From NCBI RefSeq assembly GCF_026151205.1, contig NC_087079.1, positions 11,088,635-11,152,634 on the forward strand: a stretch of DNA of 64,000 bases, in the 5' to 3' direction. Under the pieces are notes generated by a model. It was not told the DNA's origin, did no database searches, and saw only the letters and a list, made by a program, of their open reading frames with translations. This DNA is from Bolinopsis microptera (Eukaryota > Ctenophora > Tentaculata > Lobata > Bolinopsidae). The position numbers and the translations under genes are program-made. Below, piece by piece: positions 48,588 through 59,072 of this stretch. Position 1 is the first letter of the stretch. Each line of letters begins with the position of its first letter.

Positions 48588-50504
48588 CGCATCTGAACGA
48601 GAGTCTACACTGGAGGAAAGCTTCTAATATGAGCTCACAGCAATGCCGATGAGTCTTTTTAACAATGAGCAGTTGATGAGAAAGGCAAACAAGGCAGCCC
48701 TTGGGCAATACCTCAAGAATGTTGTTGATTGTACTGTGACATTTAGCAACCCATCCTCTCCATTAATAATTGATGGTGGATGGCTACTCTATCAAGTTAC
48801 CTCGTTCACAGGCTTTGAAACATACGGCGACATAGCTAATGAATACCTTAAGCTAGTTCCGAAATCCGAACAGCGGAAAGTGATTGTTGTGTTTGATGGC
48901 TATGCCCGATCAACAAAAGATCATGAGCAATAAGAGCATCAGCGAAGAATCAAGGCATACTGCTCTGATATAGCTATTAAAAGTACTACTGTGTGCACAG
49001 TTCCGATGAAAAAACTGTTCAGCAACTCAAAGAACAACCATGAGCTTATAAAGCTTCTGTCGAACGTTTTTACAGAACATGGAATTGAAGTACATGTAGC
49101 TACTGATGATGCTGATACCATGGTAGCTAGTAAAGCTTTAAACTTGTCCTTCTACGAAAATGTTGAGGTAAAAGCAGAGGATACTGATATACTTTGCCTC
49201 CTTATTCATCATTTTACTGAGAATGACAATGAAATTGTGATGACGACAAGAAACGGCTCACACTCGATCAGTAAAATAGTAAATGCTCTTGATGCCAACA
49301 TAAAACACATATTACTGTTTGTTCACAGTTTCCCAGGATGTGACACGGTCAGCAGTATACATGGCTTTGGTAAGGTGAAGATATTGAAAAAGGCAGTTTC
49401 TCTTCATGAGGAGGGTCATTTAGCATCATTACTCACTGTGAGAGTTTCAACAAATGAAGTAATTGAAGCTGGCCTCTCCTAACTCCTTGTTTCAACATAT
49501 CTATGGAGATAAAACCAAGGCACTTGAAACTCTCAGATTTCTCAGCTTACAGCTACAGTAGAATGATAGCAAAGAAAAAACTCAACCCATCAAGGCTACC
49601 ACCGTCTACATCCTCTGCAACTGAGCATATATTAAGATCATATCTTCAGTACCATAACTGGGTGACACTCGACACTGCAAGTCTAAATCCACTACATTAT
49701 GGATGGGAGATGAGTTCTGAAGGATACTACCTGCCAATCCCGACTAAAGCTGCAATTGCCCCGGCAGGGATGCTCAACCTCATTTGCTGCAATTGCTCGG
49801 TGGAGGTTGAGAACCCTTGTAAGTACTTAAGGTGTTCCTGACGGAAGTATGGCTTTAAATGTCTACCTGCATGTGGCCAATGTCATGGATTAAGTTGCAC
49901 TAATGCACCCGAAAGACAGGACGATTCAGGAGAATCAAACAACTCTGAGGAAATGGGATAGCCAGAAGTGACCTAATAGTTGCCAATCAAAGACACCATG
50001 CTAATAATTCAGGACCTTTTTTTACAGAATTTGATGTGATATGTATATTATTTACTATACTAATATAAGGATCAATTGACAATTGAAAGTAAATTTTAGA
50101 ACTTGAATACTGATAACTAGACAATGTTTTAATTGTACAACAATTTTGCTAAATTTCCAAATTTAAGTAAAATTTCAAAATTTTAGTAAATTTTTGAGAG
50201 GTTAGCCTATAAAAATGAAATTATCTCAATAAGTAAAGATCTGACGACCCTGAAACACTGATTCGCCCCACACAATGTCACTATTGCGGTCATTTTGCAC
50301 CCCCTATGGTGCTCCTGGGGGTCTTTATTACGATAGTTACGAGTTTTTCAAGTGCGGTCCTCAGGATGACATACGCGCCTGAAGAAAATTGGCTGTAACT
50401 TTTTTTGCTCAACAGATCCAGATTGGAAACTCTTTGGGGTGGTTCCTGACACTATGGACAACACATTCCTGTAAAAATCAGCTTGTTGCAAATTTTTTCC
50501 CAGA
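48588..50504 (+). repeat. Right arm of the 1.9-kb inverted repeat
   Basis: Reverse complement of 39101-41030. It carries the 3' part of copy B of the PIN/XPG-like gene and about 540 bp beyond its stop. The homology ends near CCCAGA (50499-50504), after which the two flanks share only scattered words. Confidence 0.9.
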
Positions 50505-50992
50505 TGGTCCTGTATGAATGTTAATTGTCCCTAACTACATTTCTTTAATCAGAACTAAAAATGTCATAGCTGAAATCGATGGATCAGTTGGATAAAAGTT
50601 GAAACTGGTATAACGTGATTCTAACCCCGGCCGGGTTAACACTCAAAAAAAGGGGGGACCCCCAACCCATGTAGCTGAGACACCTCACAGCAAGTAGACC
50701 AAAGTGGCTCTTGGTTGTGAAAGGTGTATCAACTACCCGCCAACTACCCGGGTTAACACTTGGCCGTAAATCTCTGTTTGACATTTAGAGTTCTAAATGT
50801 CGAATGTCCACCATCATTGATATATAAACAAAATGAATGTTGACGTCTTTTTCGCTGACACTAAAAACACAAAAAAAGGTATTTTTGTGAAAATATGACA
50901 ATATTCGCTTTAGCGCTCGATTTTCATACAACAGTGTAAATTTTCGAAAATATGCGCGGCGCGCCTAAAATTTTGGTTCAATTTAAAATTAA
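50505..50992. other. Non-coding spacer between two inverted-repeat arms
   Basis: Contains direct repeats of GGGTTAACACT (around 50633 and 50750). No coding support. It separates the nuclease-gene arm from the 690-bp arm. Confidence 0.4.
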
Positions 50993-51684
50993 TTTTTGTC
51001 AGAATTATATTAAATCTATTTAAATTAGTCGTTATTACAAGAGTTATGGAAAAAATTCTAAATATAGCACTTAAAAACCAAACATTAAGTGCGCGCAAAA
51101 AGCCTACATTTTGACCACCTTTTTAGCCTTGGATTTTGGATTTTTACTTTTAAAATTAAGGGACTCGTTTTATTTTATATTATTTTATTTATTATGCGGC
51201 CTGGCTGTGTTCCAACTATTTTTATGCACATTTTGCTGGCATGTCGACAAAGTTAAATTGCTCAAATATTTGCTCTAACCAGAGCCCTCTCGCTTGCAGT
51301 AGCGCGTCACGCAGTACGCGTAGGCACATGGCTATGTGAACAAAATATCAAAAAAACATGGTTTTTGGCCTTTGGCCCAAAAATCGATTTAGTGAAGTGT
51401 ATTAAAGGTGTTCTTACTCAGATTTTAGTATTTTTATTAGTCTAGTTGAATTATACTTTAATTTAGAAAGTGTTCAACTATTACATAATGTAAAGTTAAA
51501 CAGTAACCTTACTGGGCCGCGCTCAGCCTGTCATTCCGCCTAATCTCTATTCGGTGTTGTTTACCAACATTAAAGCCTGGGGTCCTCAGGTAAACAGTAA
51601 CCATAAAATGAAAACTTTCCTTAAAACATTAAAGGCTCAAACTCGAAAAAAGTCAGGGTTACTTTTGTCATACGTTGTTTGACG
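50993..51684 (-). repeat. Right copy of the 690-bp dispersed inverted repeat
   Basis: Near-identical reverse complement of 25012-25700, with a sharp end at 51684 (TTTGACG). On this side it lies just outside the nuclease-gene arm. Its partner lies beside the N gap and is not followed by that gene. Confidence 0.85.
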
Positions 51685-53780
51685 ATTTGCATCGCACTAC
51701 GGTTATTGCTCGTCGTACTGCACTTGAGTGGTCTGTATGTTTCCCCACCAGAAGTTATCGGTGCAATTGTCTACTTTCTTTTATCTCTTTTTAATCTTTT
51801 ATCTCCGTACACGTACGCTTATTCTTAATTTTCAGATGAGCCTATTTGATTAAATTTTGTCAGTTTTTGTGCTTATTTGCTCTGATTTCGTTTATAAAAA
51901 CTAATGTACCAGTGATAACTATTTTACAGTTATATATTTTGTTTGAAAGAAATTCGTCGTCAAATGTTTAATGCTACATATTGATCGTTATAATTGAATT
52001 AATACTATGTCAGATTTGAGTATGACGTAGAAATGTCGATAGGTTATTGGAGCTATTTTATTTCCATTCATTAGAATCTGTCTTCACAGAGTCTATTCAG
52101 AAAAGCAATCGAAAATTTGATAAAGATACCAGAGCGTATAATTTGGAAAAACCCCACTCCCCACGCTGATTAGTATATATTGTGAACGACCCCAAAATAT
52201 CAATAAATTGTTCAAATATTAATAATTATATACATTGGTTTTTAACAATTAATGTTATAATGGATGATCGAATGATCACTGATGTCTGTCTCAATACACT
52301 TTTTTCTTAACATATGTCTATATAGCTATAGAAGGCTGGAAAATACGCCTATATCTTGCGTGCGAATAAGCAAAAAGTTACAATATAAATCTTCACTGTT
52401 AATAAATAATAATGTTAATTATATAATGTACCTATAGGACCCTTAATCAGTAAAAAAAAATCTTACCACTTATACATTTCTGTAATCCTACCACTGCACT
52501 TGAATATATCACTTTTAACATTCTCGTTTTAAACATTCAAATATTGTCGATAAATTCAACGATTATAAAAGCAATGTGTTATAAATATTAAAAGTACGGT
52601 AGTCGAATAAATTTAATAGAAAGAAATGGTCAATAACTGCAGTGTAAACCAAATGATTACGGAAAGATTCACTGATCAGGTGAAAAATCAAAAAAATACG
52701 TTCAATATAATCTTTTAACAGGTATTTTGCGATTTTTGTTGACAACTTGATAATTGTTGCATATTTAAATTATTTCCTTTTCAGAGTAATTAAATTGAAA
52801 TTAAAGAGCTATATCATTAAAAGGATTAAAATAATCAATATAGAATAATAATTTTTCAAACCAAGGAAACCACAATTATAGTTAAAATTGAGATAATTAT
52901 TAATTACTAATAATATGATCTGTTAAGATATAATTATGATATATTACAAAAGTTTATCGAATTTTGTAAAAGTTAAATACAACTGTCATGCATCATTTCG
53001 AGTTTACTTTCGGTTTTCACTTTCACTTAAAGTTCTTGATGTGATTTCCACTACGCTAGATTATCTGCCAAGATTCTGATTCATCTCGTCCACATGTTCT
53101 CTCATCGAGCTGATATAAAATCAATTATCAAGAAGAAAAAACTGCCTAGCTCCAAATTACTGGTATTTAAACAAACGAAGTAGTAAAATTCCAGTCCACA
53201 AAGGACCACAGAGTTTGGAAATTTGCGTTAACATTTCGGTCACCAAAATCAGTGTGTACACACTTGATTTACAGTTTATTAGTTTTACCGGGTGAAAATT
53301 AGTAAATAATTTTTAAAAATACCGCACATAATGACACTCTGTTTCAATACACCCGAACTGGTTGTGTAGTAGAGATCTTGGTACTGTGTATTTGGAGCAC
53401 TTCTAGATTCCTTCAGCTTGAAATCCGGACTAAGGCTCCCGTCCAATGCGCCTGGCATTTCAATTGTCAAGAATTTTAAATAATGTGAATTTGCAGAATA
53501 CTAAAATAATTGTGAATATCATTATGACGATGTAATTTAAACTTATTTTCTTGGCCTACATTTCTTGCTTTCTCAAAATAAATTTAAATCATTAACACAA
53601 ATGTTCGGCCCCCCCCGAAAGAACAAGCCAGTTGTGAAAACATTAAGGACGTCTAACCAGTTAGCAAGTCTCCAGGGTAGCCTCCTCCGGAACTTGTTCC
53701 CACTCTTTCCTAGACTTGGAAATATGAACAAATCGCTTCGTCGTAGTCGTATCCTGGAAAATAAACAGGTTGTGTGTTGT
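51685..53780. other. AT-rich, weak exon candidates only
   Basis: Mostly AT-rich non-coding DNA. A minus-strand frame at 53285-53470 (GSLSPDFKLKESRSAPNTQY) starts just after an acceptor-like AATGCCAG. A plus-strand frame at 53625-53801 reads RTSNQLASLQGSLLRNLFP. Neither has a partner exon or recognised homology, so neither is called as a gene. Confidence 0.35.
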
Positions 53781-53955
53781 CACGTGATCAGGGTTATGTA
53801 GTCTCGTGATCAAGGCTTATGTAGTCAAGTGTGCAGGGCTTTTGACGTCACGTTATCAGGGCTTATGGACGTCACGTGATCATGGCTTTTGTAGTCAAGG
53901 TTCAGGGCCTTATGACGTCACGTTGTTCAGGGCTCTTGACGTCACGTGACAAAGT
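53781..53955. repeat. Degenerate tandem repeat of CRE/E-box words
   Basis: About six imperfect units of roughly 25-35 bp with the pattern GACGTCACGTGATCAGGGCT. They contain GACGTCA (CRE-like) and CACGTG (E-box). Several units differ by one or two base losses. Confidence 0.7.
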
Positions 53956-55478
53956 GTAATGACCACATTTATGTTTGAATGGCAGATATTTATGTTGTCA
54001 CATGTTCCTTTATGTTGAACATAATAGTAAAGGGGAGGGATGGTTCCAACCCATCATATTCATCTAGGTGACAAAGCCGATGCTTTATACTGCTTTCAGT
54101 GAACATGCAATTAGGGGGGGATAAAATGCCTTTACATATTATGAATGAAATGTTTTTATATGAGCGGAATTCATCCCGCCTATACTGAGCCATAGTCAGA
54201 AAACTCAAGTGATTTTTTGTCATGCTGATATATCATTTTAAAAAGGACTAAGAGTACAATGTTTCATTGTTTGGAAAAACAAGGATGTAGTACAGATATG
54301 TGCTGCAGTCTATAGCTTAACTTTTGGATGTGCTAGAAATAGAATAGCATTAAAGTTACAGATCGACGGGGCTTTTGTGGTTTATTGTTTATTCCGATCT
54401 CGAACCTCCGAGTATAGTCTAGACTAATAGGCGCTATTGTTTGATTGTTTGCAATGTGTTGGACGCCATGCACCTCGTGATGAATATCTTGGATAAAGTA
54501 AATAAAAAACGACTCCTTTGAAAGGTATTATACATTGTCCTGCATTCTTCCTCGTCATGCTGGATTTCTCTTCGGATCGACACGTGTTTTGAATAAATAC
54601 AACGTTGTAGACATTTAGGAGAATGGTTCAGTTATCGTTTTGCCATATTAATTTTAAAGCGTCGATTCGTTGACCACAGCATTGCTGGTTTTTTGTTGAT
54701 TTATTTTATCGTTGAATGAATGACTATTGCAATAAAAAATCACGCTATGCCGTCTGCATTACAGTTTAACGATAATGTTAGCGATTATGTTAATCTAATA
54801 ATCATTTATAACAGGTACGATTAACACACTTTTGGCTTCCGGAAATTTACAACAGACTGGAGATTATCCCCCAAATCACAATTCAATCATTTCAAGCTTT
54901 TTAAAATTCATTTCTAAAAGGATATTAGAAAATGGGTACACAAACTACAAAGGCCGATTATTCAGTTTATATCTCTTCAGGTGTTTTTGACACACGCAAG
55001 ATCACTAGAGGAGCAGAGAACCCATGGCGAAAGGATACGTAAAAAACCCCCCCCCGGCATCGAATTGCATTAAAAACCCATGAAGAAAAGGATATGTAAA
55101 AACGGCACCGTAATCAGAATTCGTATTGCGAAATCGGCTACCATATGAGCTAGGAAAAAGTGTCAATACAATTTGTTTCTTCATATTTATTTCAGTTATG
55201 TGTGATAGTTGTGGCACTGCTGTGATATCTGGTCTTATACTGCTGCATGAAAAGGAACAATGTCGATCAATTCAGAAACAGATCAATTCAATATGGAGAG
55301 TCCAGACCAATTGGCCTCCGACCCAAACCGCCTAAGTTACGTTCTCGCACGTCTGAAGTATTAGCAATGTTGAATCAACTCAGAGGGTTAAATGTTAACA
55401 GTCGGTTTAATTTCATCTTATGAAAAATTGAATAAACTTTTTAACAGAAGAAGACTTTAAATACTGAATTTTTGGCAA
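53956..55478. other. Non-coding, small tandem repeat near 55 kb
   Basis: No supported gene. At 55018-55105 a short unit (AACCCATGRMGAAAAGGATA-like) is present twice. The rest is unremarkable. Confidence 0.4.
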
Positions 55479-55581
55479 TTCGGGTAACCTGTCGATGGTC
55501 ACATATAGTACGGTTAAGGCACGCGTTAAGTACGTGCAGTTAACCGTGTGTTATGCGACCATCTGAAAGATTACTCGAATA
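55479..55581. repeat. Imperfect 103-bp hairpin
   Basis: The left side ATTCGGGTAACCTGTCGATG and the right side CATCTGAAAGATTACTCGAAT pair with few mismatches. Inside them GATGGTC pairs with GACCATC, and ACGGTTAA pairs with TTAACCGT. The apical loop is GC-rich (GGCACGCG...). It could be a small foldback transposon or a structured RNA. No expression evidence is visible. Confidence 0.6.
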
Positions 55582-56245
55582 GTCGAGTTTTTTTATAGGT
55601 TGATATAACTTTTTAAAAGTAATTAGTTTTAAATAATTTCAACACTTCAAAAATCTATTGCATTTATGTGTATTAATTTAGTAACGCGATGGGAATATTT
55701 TAAGCGGGTCGTATCCTGTCCAAACCCAGGATATATTACATGAAGACTCTTGTTGTAACTTTGTATGAAAAGCTTAATATGAGTGTTTTTAAAACATTTA
55801 TTGATATCTTTTAATTATCAATGACAGAAAAGTTTCCATAATTATGTGAAAAATCCATAACAGCGGGAAAAAACCTTGTATGCAACCAAAAATCTGCGGG
55901 TAGCATAGATAATAGATATCGACGAACCCAGGCATTGTCAGCTGGAAATATTAATTTTAAGGAATGATCAAAATTCTTGCAACTTCAAAAATATCAGAAT
56001 CTGAAATCACGGTGATCCCCCCTGACTATTAGTCTACACCACGTGAGATGGAGGCACCTTGCCAGATTATCTGAGGTGCCAAAGACCGTGTTGTTTTTCT
56101 CTAGTGGAAGATTGCGACAATGCATATGCAATATTGCACTAAAAGCGTTATGTTATGGGGGGGGGGGGGGGGGGGCTGGGGGCACACTCCACTTAATTAA
56201 TAACAATTTAAGTTGCTGTGTGCCATATTACCAATACCACAGGTG
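55582..56245. other. Non-coding, contains a long G run
   Basis: AT-rich DNA with a G run of about 16 at 56157-56174. A 30-bp segment (TGCCATATTACCAATACCACAGGTGAGT-like) near 56220 recurs near 56543. No coding support. Confidence 0.4.
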
Positions 56246-56516
56246 AGTAGAAAATGGTTCACATTCGACACCATGTTTTCATTTAGTGTACCTTCCACAG
56301 TGTTGTACGGATAGTTGAACATTGTCAATTATTCTTTACGTTTATGTTATGGTGGGCTAGTTTACTAAGTTAGTTTGATGATTTGTAATTTAAATGATGA
56401 ACATAAAGTTTACCCTGTGGAGTATTGCGTTGGTGCCCATTAAAATGGTAGCAGATTTGGCAGCTGTTGGTATATGGGGCTGATTGTTTTGACAAATGAC
56501 AATAATTTACCGATTT
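56246..56516 (+). repeat. First copy of a 270-bp direct repeat
   Basis: Begins GTAGAAAATGGTTCACATTC and ends near GACAATAATTTACCG. It matches 57873-58143 in the same orientation, but with frequent one-base indels. Confidence 0.75.
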
Positions 56517-56845
56517 GACCGGGGGCACTTATAAATTGCTGATGTGCCATATTACCCATACCACTGGTGAGTTATACACGCTGTTATTTCGTTGCTAATT
56601 TGTGCCTCTGTTATCAGCAGCGCTTATCATCTCAACCTTCTCTATACTCCAGCTACAGCTTGTTTTACGGGATTACTATTACATGTGAAAACTGATCAAC
56701 GGATATACGCCGACAGTAGCCGATCGTTTCAAATTTGACTTATGTAGAGACCGATGACGAAAAGTTCAACTTGATACCGTGAAAAGTGTAAAGTCGATTG
56801 TGTTCAAGAACTAAATCATTGAGAGCGTGAACAAAATTGGTAACA

Positions 56846-57500
56846 TGGGGGATTTAGCGGCAAAGTTTTTGCAAGATGCAGGCTCATTGAGAGACAGCAT
56901 AAACATGATATAAATCAGAGGGTACACGTAGTCAGTATCAGTCTAGTATGTACAGCTGCAGGACAAGTTATAAAACTACCAGGAGCAACTATTATCTGCA
57001 AAAGAAGACTTTCTAAGGCAATAGAGTTAACGAACATCTCAAGACTGAGTTTTTTGAGGGTGTTCAGAAAGAAGTCAGTTCAGTTTAACAAAGTTTAGCG
57101 ATGTGGTGAAATCCGGTAGATTCGAGAACTCAGCTGCGATTTCTACAGAATCCATTAAATAGTTGCCAAGCAAATTGCTGTGGAGGGGAGGAGTTGGGTA
57201 GGAAACATCATGGTTCTTTGGGCTATGCGTGGAGGTCAATGAGGAGATCAATACAAAAGTCGCTGAAGTATTGGGATCATTGGGAGAGAACCGAGTTGAG
57301 GCTTGTAGAATCGGCAAGAAATCACCGTCAGACTGCAAGACCGGTTAAAGTTCCTTTTCCAGTTCTTCGATTGTGCAACAAATACTGGAAGAAGTCGAGT
57401 AAACTGTGTGAACAGAGAGATTTAAGAGGTGTTCTAGTCCAGATCGTACAGCAGAAGGAGAAGCTCAGCGTAAAGTACTTGTCCTAGAGCTAAAAAGAAG
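56846..57500 (+). pseudogene. Relic of a LINE ORF1-like protein
   Basis: Fragments in shifting frames resemble the C-terminal half of non-LTR ORF1 proteins: VAEVLGSLGENRVEACRIGK (57239-57320), then RPVKVPFP, then frames reading VQQILEEVE and SPDRTAEGEAQRK. The RPVKV...SPDRTxEER order is characteristic of those proteins. Multiple stops and frameshifts show it is dead. A short open start (MGDLAAKFLQDAGSLRDSIN) at 56846 may be its N-terminus. No matching RT follows in the window. Confidence 0.45.
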
Positions 57501-57872
57501 AGCTGTATTGAGAAGGACAAATAAACTCTCATTGTGAAGGGAAGATTTGTAGCTTGAGAGGGCAACAAATGAGTTTCTAATATTTTTCGTGTTGTGAGCA
57601 ATCGAAAAGTTTAGCTCTATCGTGTATTTGTTTTGTGTGCTTAGTTTTGTCGAAGGATTAACCATTTTTTTCATTTATACATACTGTCAGTTTCAAGGGG
57701 TTAATCTGGTTTTTAGGCGAATATTGTTAAGAGTTCGCTGTTTTCATTACTCTTAGGCAGTGGTGCGCCTTATACATACTTTCATATGTATAGTTACAAG
57801 TTTAAAATTGCGTTCAGTACTATTTTTAAGTAAACATTACTGGGGTAGTGAAACCCAGTTCCCAAGCAATCA

Positions 57873-58143
57873 GGTAGAAAATGGTTCACATTCGGCACCA
57901 TGTTTTTCATTTAGTGTACCTTCCGTGAATGTAGGATAGTGACAATTGTCTTATATCTTTGCGTTAATGTTTGGTTGGCTGTTTATAAGTTAGTTGATAG
58001 ATTTGTATTTAATGATGAACATTACGTTTACCACTGTGGATGTATTGCGTCTGGTGCCCACTTAAAATGGTAGCAGACAATTTGGCAGCTGTGTGTAATG
58101 GGGCCTGATTGTTTTGGACAAATGGACAATAATTTACCGGTTC
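57873..58143 (+). repeat. Second copy of the 270-bp direct repeat
   Basis: Counterpart of 56246-56516, about 1.6 kb downstream. It carries extra or missing single bases throughout (for example GGTGCCCACTTAAAATGG against GGTGCCCATTAAAATGG). Confidence 0.75.
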
Positions 58144-58595
58144 AGATGCAAAGATTTACTTTGGCAATGGGTGTATATATAATTACCTATAGTTTTACTG
58201 AGACTAAATGAGCGAGTATTCCAAAAATGACAAGTCGTGTTATGTTATAATCCTGAGTAATTTGTTGTAATACAATATTACTACACGTAAATTTAGCTTC
58301 ATTCAGTTAGCACGCTGGAAAATATCAATTCTCTGCGAATGATCACTGATAACAATACCCCAAAATTTCCAGATAACATTACCATGGCAACATTACCAGA
58401 CTACTCTAACCCTTACCATTTATGGAATACACACCCCCAGAAAGGTAAAAACCCCCCCCTCTGGAGGATACCACACCCTAGTCCTCTTCTCCACTCTCCT
58501 CGGAGACCAGTGCTATCCTTTGGGTCCATTCAAGGTTCAACGAGTTTAAAGCTGGCACATGTTCCTGGTGCAGTGATCCAGCATATAGCGGTCTG

Positions 58596-58639
<44 letters not shown>

Positions 58640-58718
58640 CTCATCCTGTCTGTGGTGTACGTGTTCGCTAATTTTCTGGTCACCTGTTGCAGACTCGTGA
58701 GGATTATGTCTCATTCAT
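58144..58718. other. Non-coding, with a 40-G run
   Basis: A run of 40 G occupies 58598-58637. Open frames crossing it encode only poly-Gly or poly-Pro and are not credible. No other feature was seen. Confidence 0.5.
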
Positions 58719-59072
58719 ATGTGTTTTCCAGGGTCTATGTTGTTTACGTGCCTTTGGAAGCAGTCTAATCTGGTGTGCCTGCTACCTCTAGGCAAGCTCC
58801 TGATCCGGAGTACCCTCTACATACCAGGTATTTCACAAGACAAGGAGCAAACATCGTGTGTTGTTTTGGTTCTGGGCTTGGGTCCCCCTGTAACAAAGTT
58901 GATTGTGGAACAAGTCCTGACGTACAGTTACGGACTTACAGGCTTTACAGCTGCGGGAATACAAGTCACCGCAGAAATCTGGACCAAGTTCCTCGCCGGA
59001 TCCACTTCTTCTCGCCAGTCAGCTACACATAATAGTACTCATGACCACTATGCGGACATCTGGTTCACCTAA
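58719..59072 (+). CDS. Weak hypothetical 117-aa ORF
   Basis: ATG at 58719 opens a frame with hydrophobic stretches (SCVVLVLGLGPPVTKLIVEQ) ending at 59072. A second frame is open over much of the same region. Several CAG/GT sites suggest that, if it is real, it would be spliced. No family was recognised. Confidence 0.2.
   Translation: MCFPGSMLFTCLWKQSNLVCLLPLGKLLIRSTLYIPGISQDKEQTSCVVLVLGLGPPVTKLIVEQVLTYSYGLTGFTAAGIQVTAEIWTKFLAGSTSSRQSATHNSTHDHYADIWFT

Larger units (their letters stand above)
41026..49961 (+). pseudogene. PIN/XPG-like gene, copy B, split by a LINE
   Basis: The 5' part (41026-41440) reads QYSKALRLHLEQITVLEIQY... and VWTDLSIEQRLMKAANSSGG, then stops matching after LLCWFKDFSP. 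The frame resumes at 48333 with ADFDESEDKTKLLSYSTGL and continues through the same domains as copy A to TAG at 49959-49961. Joining 41440 to 48333 keeps frame with no bases lost. The combined order matches my memory of this protein family, so I infer one gene interrupted by the LINE. It shares copy A's three lesions and has one more: TAA at 48625-48627 where copy A has CAA. No target duplication is evident. The domain assignment is inferred by motif only. Confidence 0.6.

Noticed and set aside
53285-53801. Two opposite-strand exon candidates
   Set aside because: Each has at most one plausible splice site and no partner exon or recognised homology.
58339-58714. Poly-Gly and poly-Pro frames over the 40-G run
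   Set aside because: Produced by the homopolymer; the length of the run is unreliable.
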